Assembly: GCA_030144725.1 (NCBI GenBank)
Contig: JASKMD010000010.1
Location: 124,001 to 188,000, forward strand
Reading direction: 5' to 3'
Length of the DNA stretch: 64,000 nt
Source of the DNA: Haematococcus lacustris
Taxonomy: Eukaryota > Chlorophyta > Chlorophyceae > Chlamydomonadales > Haematococcaceae
Position numbers and translations under genes: made by a program
The notes under the pieces: model-generated
What the model was told of the DNA's origin: nothing
The model's input: the letters and a program-made list of their open reading frames with translations, nothing else
Databases searched by the model: none
Part shown: positions 44,923 to 54,689 of the stretch, piece by piece
How the letters are laid out: every line of letters begins with the position of its first letter
Numbering within the stretch: position 1 is the stretch's first letter

Positions 44923-45656
44923 GTGCACATCGTGCGCAGGGTGTGGGCCGCATAGCCGCACCGCATGCAGCAGGCTCACACAGCTGGACCAGCTGGCTCA
45001 TGGACAGCTGCCTCGGGAGCAGCTGGCTCTTGAGCGCCAGGCCACACCTTGATGCTGTGAGTCATACGTTATGTTAGCAGGAGGGGTCATGTTAACAGCA
45101 GGAGGAAAGAGTGGGGGGCAGGTGGGTCCTTGGAAGGGGGGGGGCTGGGGGTGCTAGGGGGGCTGCAGCCCACCAGCCGTGGAGCTGTCCAGTCATCAGG
45201 TGTGTGAACAAGTAAAGCCGTGCAGCGGTCCCGTCAGCCACTGTATGAACACGTGAAGAAAGCCAGGTCAGCAAAAGAGTTGCCGAAAGCAAGCCTATGT
45301 CCAAGTATAGCTATGCTAGTTATGGGAGCAGGTCAGGCCTGAGCGCCAGAGCTGCTGCGCTCGCTAACGTACCAGCGCTGAACCCTTGGGGAACAAGCTG
45401 CATTGCTGGCATGGCTGTCATGGGCACGCCTTGGTGCAACGCAAGCTGATGGCACCTGAGAGCAAGGTGTGCGTGTATAAGTATGCAGTGTGCAGTATGC
45501 AGTGTGCGTGTGTGAGTATGCAGTGCCAAGAGGGGTGTGGGGTGCAACACCCTCAGATACTGGTCAATCAGGGGTCAGGCAGTGTGCCGGGCTACGCCAG
45601 CCTCATGAGTACACCACACCACACGGGCTCTCCAGCAGCGGCTCGGCAGTGCTGAC

Positions 45657-45945
45657 CAGTGATTCTTTTTTTGCGTAATACGTAACGATCGGAACCAAAA
45701 GCTTGTTTTCTAGGCCTGGCTTTCGTTACCAAACGGACCCTTGCGTCGGCTGGCCTCGGCTGCTTCGTAACCGAAAATTGTTTTTTTATGTAAAATATTT
45801 ATAGAAAATGCCTTTTCGGCATAAGAAAATGCTGCGATACTTGTTTTTCGTTACCAGTCGGGACCAACTGCGTAACCAGTCAGGTGGTGGTCCAGGACCT
45901 TTCGTGACCAGCATCAGCTTGGCTGTTTTGAAAAACGAATCACTG
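45657..45945. mobile_element. hAT-type MITE, 289 bp, copy B (inverted)
   Basis: Same element as copy A in opposite orientation, 734 bp away, with its own perfect 8-bp duplication GTGCTGAC at 45649-45656 and 45946-45953. Different target sites show two separate insertions, not a duplication of one. The identity between copies suggests recent activity. Confidence 0.94.
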
Positions 45946-45953
45946 GTGCTGAC

Positions 45954-46793
45954 AGTATGCACATGGGAGTACTCTGACCCCCCTGGCCTGTGATTCAGCC
46001 CCCCAACCCCCATAGACATACACACACGCAAACAGTCTGGGGTCCTCTGACTAACCCAGCTGGGGTCGGGGTGGTGGGTTACGGTGAGTCGGGTCCTGTA
46101 GTAGGCCCTATGTGCTCTGTATGTGGGTCCCACATCACCCTATTGGGTCACACCCTGGCAGTCATCAAGGGTGTGACGGAGAACGCTCCAGTTGCATCGT
46201 AGCTGAGTGAGGTTACCCGCAGTTGAACACGTTGTTCCGTGTTAAATGAGTTATGTTTGTCTGGGCCCTCCAGCCTGCTGCAAGTCGGCAAAGAGGTGCC
46301 AAGGTGTTGTGTCTGCAGCCAAGGTTGATGCCAGGCCAGGTTTTTGTAGTGTTGTCTGCATACTTCAGCAAGCCTACTGCAAATGCCTTTGACAGCGCTC
46401 CATAGACTCTCTGCGGTAGCGGGAACTAGGACAGTGGGCTGCTGGAGTGTGCGTGCTTGCATGGGCCAAGCGGGGGTTGTGCATACGGCCTACTGACACT
46501 CCTAGCGGTTTTGTGGCCGTGTGCACGGGCCTGGGACAGGCTTTTCTACTGTGGACATAGTGGCGGCCAGGCTGACATATACAGGTCCGTCTCAAGTTTT
46601 GATCCTCCCTCATGCTACACCAAAATAAAGCACGAGTTGTAATCAAACACAGGTTACTGCTAGTGTGCCTAATGCCCACTTCAGCTCAGCCATTCTGGTG
46701 TGTGTGCTTGTAGCTAGAGCTCCCCTAGTAGCTCCAACCCACACACATCCCCTTTGTGAGGGGGTTTATCTTGGATTGTATTGCTGTAGCTGG
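45954..46793. other. Intergenic, no gene recognised
   Basis: No coding signal. At 46741-46763 it holds the ACACACATCCCCTTTGTGAG block shared with 41945-41972, a possible leftover 3' end of a TnpB-type transposon. Confidence 0.5.
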
Positions 46794-46988
46794 CTACTGC
46801 TGCAACTTGCGCCGCCACTTGCGCAGTAGGGCCTTGTCGGTAAACTGCACCCACTCCTGGCCTGGCTGGCCTGGCTTAGGCCTGGCTGGGCGGCCTGCCC
46901 AGTAGCACAGCGGCCTGCCCAGTAGCACAGCGGACCGACTGCACAGCGGCGAATGTTGAGCGCGGCTGACACGTCCCGGTCATAGAAC
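46794..46988 (-). pseudogene. TnpB/Fanzor-like nuclease C-terminal remnant, family B, frameshifted
   Basis: After an acceptor at 46989-46991 (CTGCAG|GTTC) the frame reads FYDRDVSAALNIRRCAVG, the RuvC-III block of TnpB/Fanzor. A 20-bp tandem duplication (CGGCCTGCCCAGTAGCACAG twice, about 46891-46930) then shifts the frame. Past it another frame continues as QEWVQFTDKALLRKWRRK and stops at TAG 46794-46796. Twenty is not a multiple of three, so the gene is broken. A short piece of the upstream exon (VGLMCSTSN) remains at about 47095-47125. Confidence 0.62.
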
Positions 46989-47415
46989 CTGCAGGGGTGT
47001 GGGACTGGGAGGTGCATGAAGTCAAGTCATGTACCATGTCATATGGGATATGCTCTTTGTAGCATCAGGTCACTGCTTAACTGATGATGTTGCTATTGCT
47101 TGTTGAGCACATCAGGCCCACTGGCGGCCAGACAGATAGGGCAACATGACATGGCACAAGGTCCGTCTCAAGGCAGTGCTGCCACCCATACCTGCCGCCA
47201 TCGTCCGTGGTTCAACACACGTTGGTCACTACTCGCGACCACCAAACGAGTCGCCATGAATGAAGTGGACAAGCTAACGCATGTCAAAGAATATATTATA
47301 AATTCAATCATTCGACAATGCTTGTTGCCAGCAAATACACAAGGCCGACTGCTGTTTCCACTGTCGCGGGACAACAAATAACAATGCCGCGCACATCGCA
47401 ATACAACTAGTGTTC

Positions 47416-50400
47416 ATGGCACCCAAAAAGGGCCGTCGCTCGACGCGCTGTAGCTGTCGAGGAGCTCAATACACCCAACCCTGGGCGGACGTCGATGGGC
47501 GATGGAGTACACCACCGGATGGGCTACTTGAGGCATTGCTCCCCGTGCTCAGCTGTTCACAGCGAGTCGTGGCCCAACTCGTGAGGTATTGTCGTGCCGG
47601 AGCCTACAGCAGCTTCCTACTTGCTTGCCTTGTTATGTCAGTATGCATACCACAGCGACCTCTGCATTGCATGCTGTTGCCTGCCAGCTGCTACCTAGGC
47701 TGAGAAAAAGCCAAGAGACGCTGCCCTGACCGACTGCCTCCACCTCATGTGGCCAGCCTACCCTGACCTGGCGCTGCCTGCAGCCGCGCCTGGTACACTG
47801 CCGTGCGCCTTGGCCTGCACAGCTGCACGCCCCGTCGGCCCGGCACCAGCCTGCCCCGCATCGTGGCCCTGTACCCCCAGCTGACCCGGCTGGACCTGAG
47901 TCAGCAGGAGGGCCTGTCGCCCGCCTGCCTGGCCCCCCTCACACAGCTGACAGCGCTGCAGGAGCTGAGCCTGCCCAGCCTGCAGGCGGAGGGACAGGCA
48001 CCGCCAGAGGTCAGCTCACCGCGGGTGCGATCAGACGCCAGACAGGCAGCAGGGCGCCGCCCTAGCCCCTCAACCGCACAGCCCGTTGCGCTGCCCAGCC
48101 ACCCTGGCTGCACCGCTGGCATTTTCCCACCCGCTGTGTGTGCCCCCCCAGCCCAGCCGCAGTCACCCAGCCACTGCAGCCCACTTCAGGTCCACGCTGT
48201 GGAAGCAGCACCACCGCTGCCCAGTCAGCCAGGGGAGGGTGAGCAGCAGGCTGGGTGGCCCCAGGGCTCAGGCGGTGCCCCCTCCTGTCCTTCCCTGCCG
48301 CAGCCTGCATCCGCCAGCAGCTCCCCTCAGCCAGGTCTCCTCCCCCTTGGGCCCCAGGGGTGCTCCCTGCCTGCCCCGCCCCTCGGCCCTCCGCTGCTGG
48401 CGCTGCTGTCTGGCGTGACGCGGCTGCAGGCCCGGCTGTGCCCCGCCCTATGCCCCGCTGGCCTGGCCTGCCTGACCCAGCTGGCCTCCCTGGAGCTGGA
48501 CAGCCTGGGGGCGGTGTCGGCGCTGCAGCCCCTCACGCGCCTGCACAGCCTCAGCCTGGCGCGCCTGAGCTGCAGCGAGGGGCTGGGCGGCCTGGCCTCC
48601 CTCACCGCCCTCACCAGCCTGGCCCTGTGCACGGACAGCGGGCAGCTGGGGGAGTTCCTGCGCCCTCTGTCGGGGCTGACAGCGCTGCAGCAGCTGAGCC
48701 TGAGGAGCAGCAGCATGGCGGAGCCGCGCCAACACATGGTCATGGACTGGGCACCACTCAGCAGGTAGGCCAGGAGGGGAGGGAGGAGGCAGTAGGGGGA
48801 GGGGGAGGGCAGGCAGCGGTGAAAGGGGGAGGGGAGAGGCAGGGCAGGGCGCAGTACCAGTGCTGTGTAGCCTCAAGGCTGCTATGTGGGTCCCCTCCAC
48901 CTGCCCCCGGCTGCCTGCTCCCGCCTCCCTCCTCCCTCCTCCCTCCCCTTCCCCTCCACCACCCGTCTCCTTGGCTTCTGACCCCCTCCCCTCCCACACC
49001 CCTGCCCCCCCTAGCCCCAGCCCCTGCTCTCGTGCCTCGCTTTGACCCCCAGGCTGCGCTGCCTAGCGCTGCGAGTGAGCTGCGAGGCGCTGCGGGGCGC
49101 GGCGGGCCCGCTGGCGGCAGCGCTCACCCAGCTCACCAGCCTGGCGCTGGAGCTGTACACGGCCACGGAGGCTGAGCCCGCGCTGTGCCTCACCACACCA
49201 CCCGCCCTGCAGCACCTGCACCTCGCATCAGACCGCAGGTGCTGGGGGGGAGGCAGCCAGGGGCAGCAAGGGGCAGAGATGGGAAGCCAGGGGCAGAGAT
49301 GGGCAGAGATGGGCAGAGATGGGAGCAGCAGTGTGTGGTGCTGCTCTGCGTGCAGTCAGGCCAGGCTGGGTGGGGCGCTGCAGGTCTAGGCAGTGCCTGC
49401 TGCTGCCGGCACTGCAGCCCCGCACCCTTGCCCTCCGCGGGTCCCTTGCCCTGCACCCTGCCTGCCTGCCTGGCCACCCGCTGCTGCCGCAGTCGCCTGA
49501 GCGGCAGCATTCAGGTGCTGGTGGGTGGCACTGCGCTCTCCTCCCTCAGCCTGCGCCTGTACTGGGCAGCGCTGCAGCTGGGGCCAGCAGGGGCGCAGCA
49601 CCAGGCTGCTAGCACCAAGGGGCCAGAGGAGGAGGTGGGGCCAGCCAGCAGCCCCCTGGCAGCCCCGGCAACCAGCCCCCTGCTGGGCCCAGGGCCTGCC
49701 CAGGCTGCTGCTGCCCCCCCCCTGACGCTGGCGCCCCCCCTGCAGTCCCTGTGCCCCCTCCAGCCTGAGGGCACACACAGGCAGGCACAGTCAAGGCCGG
49801 TGCAGGGGGGGGGGCTCCAGCCAGGGGGGGTGGAGGGTGTACTGCTGGAGCAGGGGCAGGGGCGGGGCACAGTGTACGGGGCAGGGCAGCAGGGGCAGGG
49901 GCAGCCGGCAGCCCAGGCAGCCCAGCCCAGTGCTCCAGAGCCTGCTGTGGCCCCCCGCCCTTGTTTGTCAGCACTACACCATGGAGGGGGGGAGGCTGTG
50001 CAGCAGCTGCCAGGGCTGGGGGGCGCTGGGCCCAGCCTTCAAGGGCGGCCTGTGAGGCAGCAGGGTGCGCCGCAGAGCCTTGGGCTGTGGCAGGCAGCAG
50101 CAGCAGGAGCAGCAGGTGGTGCGCAGCAGAGGTGGCGGAGGTATGGGGCGGTCAGGGCCACAGAAGGCGCTGCTGCTGGGGCTTGGCAGGGGTACAGCAG
50201 CGCTGCTGCAGGGGGCCACTGCCCCTCCCCCGCCCCTGCTGCTGGCTCCGCCCCTGGCCTGAGGCCCTGCTCCCCCCCCGCTGCTGGCCTGAGTGACAAC
50301 GAGGGCGGTGAGGAGGGTGTGGAGGGGGAGGGGGGCGGCAGGCCCCTGGAGGAAGGGGGCCAGGCGGGCTCCAGCCTGGGCCCTGCAGGTCACTCCTCCT

Positions 50401-52020
50401 CCTCCCCGCCCTCCTCCGCCTCCTCCCCCCTTGCCAGCGCGGCCAGTGGCCCCAGCGAGCTGTCCAGCAGCAGCCTGCAGGCCCACAGCCCGGGGCAGCT
50501 GGCAGGCAGTGCCCGGGGCTGGGGTGAGCTGGATGTGTGTGGGGGGCGGGCCGGGCAGCCTGGCGGGGAGGAGGCCCCTGGCCTGCTGGCTGAGGCGGGG
50601 TTGGCTCTGGGGGCGTTGACGCTGGACAGCTGCTTCCTGGTGTTCTGGCCCGACCTGGTGCCGGTGCTTGCGGGCCTGCCGCTGCGCAGCCTGCAGCTGG
50701 ACAACTGCCTCAGCGTGCTGGACTGCGAGCTGTACGCCCTCACGCACCTCACAGCGCTCACGGACCTCACACTGGCGGGCTGCCACCTCATCACGGTGAG
50801 CCCCAGGCGCGCCGCAGCCCGGCAGCCCACCTCCTGCGCTGCTGCTGTTCCTGGCGCTGAGCAGGGCGGTTCAGGCCGAGGTCAGTCTGGTCACAGCGCG
50901 GTGACGCCTTGCTCCACGCAGTGCTGCTGCTGCCGGGGCCGCACTGCCAGTGCTGGCGGAGGTAGGTGCCTGACCCCTGGCTGCTGCCTGGCTGCGCAGG
51001 ACCAGGGCCTGGCCGCCCTGCAGCTGCTGCCCCGCCTGCGCCACCTGACCCTGCGGGGGCTGCACAAGCTGGGACTGGGGGCGGCACAGGCGTACGCACG
51101 CCGCCAGCCCTTGGCCCGCAGGTCAGGCCCACGCAGCAGTGCTGAGGCGCAGAAGATAGGCCCTGCCTGCCCAGCAACCTCCGGCCTGCCCTTAAGCTGG
51201 GTGCGGGCCACTGCCCAGCAAGCCAGCTCTGCTGCGCTGAGCCACCACCGCACCCCCTCACACTCTCACGCTCTCACACTGCCATTCCTCTGTGCTGCTG
51301 TTGCTGCTGTTGCCCCTGCACAAGAGCAGCGCTGAGGACGTGAGCGGCCGCTTCCTGCGTGCCCTGCATCCCCTGCGCGCCCTGCGTGCCCTAGCCCTTA
51401 GGAACATGGACGGCCTGCAGGAGGTGCGCTGGGGGAGTGGCTCCAGCAGCGGCTGCAGCAGCAGGGTACCTAGCCGCCCCACATGCCTGACTCCCCTGCC
51501 TGGCCCTGATCCAGAGCAGCCCAAGGGTGGCAGGCCAGCCACGCAGCTGCCGCCCCACCCACTGCCTCCTGCTGCCCTGCCCTGCTCTGCCGCCTGACAG
51601 GCTGGGAGGCATGACTCACCCCCCAGCAGCCTGGGCCCCAGTGGTCAGGTTGGCTGAGTCCAGCTCAGCCTCCAGCCGCCCCCCCTGCCTGTGCTGCTGC
51701 CCTGCAGGCGGAGCTGGTAAGGGGCCTGCGCCAGCTCACCCGCCTCACGCGGCTTGAGGTGCGGGAGGTGGCGGCCATGAGCGACGCCGTGATGCAGCGG
51801 GCCGTGGTGCGGCTGGCCTGCCTGCGGGACCTGTCCGTCACGTACTGCCGGGTGAGAGGGGCAGGGGCCGGGCGGGCGCCAGAGGGTCGGCGGGCCCCCT
51901 GGGTGCAGCAGCTTCCCTTGTAGGCCTTTGCCCCTGCTGCTGCTGCCCCTGATGCCCCTGCTGCTGCTGCCCCTGATGCTCCTGCTGCTACCGCCGCCAT
52001 GCCGCCGATGCTGCTCCCGC

Positions 52021-52066
<46 letters not shown>

Positions 52067-52498
52067 CCTGCTGCCACCGCCGTGCCGCTGCAGCCGCTAC
52101 TGCTACTGCTGCCACATCTGTCGCTGATGTCCCTGCCTTTGTGCTGCTTGTCAGCGCAGGCGGTCACTGACAAGGGGCGTCAGGCGGTGCTGGCAGCGCT
52201 GGGCCTGGGCCTGGCCATGGACCTGGAGGGCTGCAGCGTGCAGGACCCAGCCCGGCCCGTGGCCCTGGTCACTGACAGCAGCCAGGCGCAGCTGCGGGAA
52301 GAGCTGGGCTGCGCCTCGCACCAGCAGGCGGCGCTGGCGCAGGCAAAGGCACGCCGCGCACACCGCCGGCTGCAAGCATCTGGGCAGAGGGAGGCAGGCG
52401 GGCAGCCCGGCACCGCCCTGACATTGGCCGCTGGAGGGGGGTGGGAAGGAGAGGAGCTGTCCCCCTGCAGCAGTGATGCCAGCGTGGGCCTGGCCTGA
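47416..52498 (+). CDS. F-box/leucine-rich-repeat-like protein with a large low-complexity insert
   Basis: Start MAPKKGRRSTRC at 47416, then WSTPPDGLLEALLPVLSCSQ and, after an intron with unsettled phase, RAWYTAVRLGLHSC, which together resemble a short F-box. Leucine-rich repeats follow: PQLTRLDLSQQEGL, LTQLASLELDSLG, LTRLHSLSLARLS, LTALTSLALC, LTQLTSLALELYT, LRSLQLDNCLSVLDC, LTALTDLTLAGCHLIT, LRHLTLRGL, LTRLTRLEVREVA and LRDLSVTYC. Likely exons include about 48190-48763, about 49054-49238, about 49493-50796, about 51000-51070, about 51330-51424, about 51708-51851 and 52160-52498. The exon 49493-50796 splits the repeats with about 300 Gly/Gln/Ala/Ser-rich residues. F-box/LRR proteins usually select substrates for SCF ubiquitin ligases. 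The F-box call is weaker than the LRR call. Confidence 0.72.
52022..52065. repeat. (CTG)n microsatellite, intronic
   Basis: About fourteen CTG units in the last intron of the LRR gene, just before exon 52160-52498. Confidence 0.92.
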
Positions 52499-52603
52499 CC
52501 AAGGGGGTTTGCTGCCCCTGCCATGCAAGGAGGTGGTCCCGCCTTGTCCTGCTCATGTTGGTGTAGTGTGGAGCAGGAACAGGGCTAGTGGTGAGGGGTT
52601 ACG

Positions 52604-52640
52604 GTTAGGGTTAGGGTTAGGGTTAGAGTTGGGGTTAGAG
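52604..52640 (+). repeat. Short telomere-like tract
   Basis: One CGGTTAGGG, three TTAGGG units and degenerate GGTTAGAG copies about 100 bp after the LRR gene stop. Confidence 0.9.
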
Positions 52641-53500
52641 GTGGTGCGCCCCGCCCGCCCTGATTGAGCTGGTGTGGACCACTCATGTTGCAGCAGCAGC
52701 CGCAAGAGCAGCAGCAGCAGCAGCGAGCTCGGCCACCGTGCATCTTGCTCTAGGGAGGCTAGTGAGTGTGGAGGGGTACACAGCAGGGTGCTCAACCTAG
52801 ACATGACCACGAGCCAACAGCTCATTAGTAGGGGCAATAGCAGGCCTGCTGCGCCCCAGCCTTCCAGCCAATGCACTCTTGCTGTACAGCTGGCAACCAC
52901 GGACTAATCAGAGAGCTGGGGTTCACCTGGAAGCCCGGCTGGGGCGCGGCGTATTTGAAGCAGAATAAGCAGCAGTACAGCTCATACTGTACTGCGCATT
53001 GTGTACTGCTGTTGGTGCAAGGATTGCTGAATTATTGTGTTCAAGTGGGAGTGTAGGAAGGCCTGTAGGGAAAGATTGTTTGTGCGCGCAGCCGCATGTG
53101 TGCACGCCTCAATTGTTTGCCAACCCTGCGGACAACCCTGTAATGGGCTACTGTCCGCTGTAACCTCTGAACAGAGAACACATATATACACAATATTGGT
53201 GCCCATGCCGATTTTTATTACCTACCCGTTTGTTGGCCCAAAGCAGGTGCCTGACCCTCAGGCCGCCAGGCCTAGCAAATCCGCTGGGTTCGTTAGACTT
53301 CACTGGGCCTCCTCGACCAGTTGAGTGAGTGCATTGACATTGGTGACAATGGCGATGCTGCTGCCTATAACTTGTGACCTGCTGGCAGCTACAACAGCCA
53401 CTATGGCTGCGATGACACAAGGCCTGATCTTGGGTGACCTGTCACACAACCGCTTACTCAGCAGCTTGCCTTGGTGCCTGGACGGCAAAGGGCCACGCCA

Positions 53501-53905
53501 TCAGCACAGCTCCAGGAGGTGCTGCCTGTTCTCCCCAATGCCCTGCAGGTTCAGCGCTGCATTGGTATCGCTGTCCGGCCACCTGCCTGGCGGCTGGCAT
53601 CATTGGCTGGCTTGGACTTGTTAGGCTGGCCCTTGTCCTTGTCGGCATTGGCAGGCTGGTCAGCCTTAGTAAGCTGGGTAGTCCTGGCTGCCTGCTCAGC
53701 CTAGGTGCGCTTGGCTGCCAGGGGAATGGTGAGCCCCGGCTCTGAGGCCGCTGAATGTGTGGTTGCCTTGCTCTTGGCCTTGCCAGCTTTGCCCCCTAAG
53801 GGGCTTGGTGCGCTGTGCTGGCTGTGGGGGGCTGTGGCAGAATGCGTGGAGGCACTACAGTGCACCACATCAGGCCCGCACTGGCTGGTGGCCCCGCTTG
53901 CCAAA
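53501..53905 (-). pseudogene. TnpB/Fanzor-like nuclease C-terminal remnant, family A, decayed
   Basis: At 53600-53501 minus one frame reads PPGRWPDSDTNAALN then LQGIGENRQHLLELC and stops at TGA. It aligns with the fragment at 10310-10677 (PGR-LDRDCNAALNMQRIGE ... RPLELC). The catalytic-type Asp is kept but the preceding Arg is Ser. Upstream, a Lys/Ala/Pro-rich stretch (LGGKAGKAKSKATTHSAA) in another frame corresponds to the AAKAKPAPQ linker of the other copy, and the frames are separated by a stop, so this copy is broken. No other nuclease domain is seen. Confidence 0.55.
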
Positions 53906-54689
53906 TCTCCTACATGATCATCTCCTTATCTGCGTTGCTTCCACAACACAACACTGGTCAGGCACTCAACATGCCAGCGAAATACATCATCTACCAGTGG
54001 CAAAGAACATCTCTTGCAAAGCCTATCCTTATTAGAAAGCCCTAGCCTTAGCCCTAGCCCTGACCCTGGAGTCTTCATCTCGCCACATACACACTTCATT
54101 TGTCTGCAATGAATTGGGCAAGGTTGTACCAAATCGTGCTACTCATGACCTCGTCCTCAAAGTATGCAGGCATGTCCCCCATGTGCAGCCTATGCTTCAA
54201 TACCCTGAGTGGGTGCCCCTCTCCATACATGGTGCTTGCATTGCTACAGGAACCCTGGTGCCAGCACCCCAACACCTCATTCACTTGGCTTCCCCAGCTG
54301 CATTTGGGATGAGGGTAAGGATGGCTTGGGGTGGGTGAGGCATGAACGAGGGGGAGACGCTGCCTGGTAGCAGCCCCTGCAACCCCTTTTGACTTGAGCA
54401 GGAGCAGGCGCCCTCTAAACCAGTGGATGGACCTCCACAAGTATAGTACTTGAGGGAGGAGGCTCAACTCATGCATCATCTTGAGGCCCGCTACGGTACA
54501 CCACAACTCGGTTGGCTTCACGCTACACCCTGGATATGTCGCCTGACCTTCCATCTGAAAACATCTTCTCATTCAAGAGATTGTGACGGTGAGTGCGGGG
54601 GGTCCACACTGCATGGAGAAAACATTGCGGTGCGTCAAGCAAGCAATATGGGCACATCAGCATGGAGGACACGAACGACTGCTAGCTTG

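Noticed and set aside
45786..46133. 115-codon minus-strand open frame ending in the same 52 residues as the DUF506 frame
   Set aside because: The shared end is simply the second MITE copy read in its sense orientation; no start or upstream gene context supports a separate gene.
49185..51335. 716-codon plus-strand frame as one exon
   Set aside because: Splice sites at about 49238, 49493, 50796 and 51000 flank the leucine-rich segments, and the outer parts are not protein-like.
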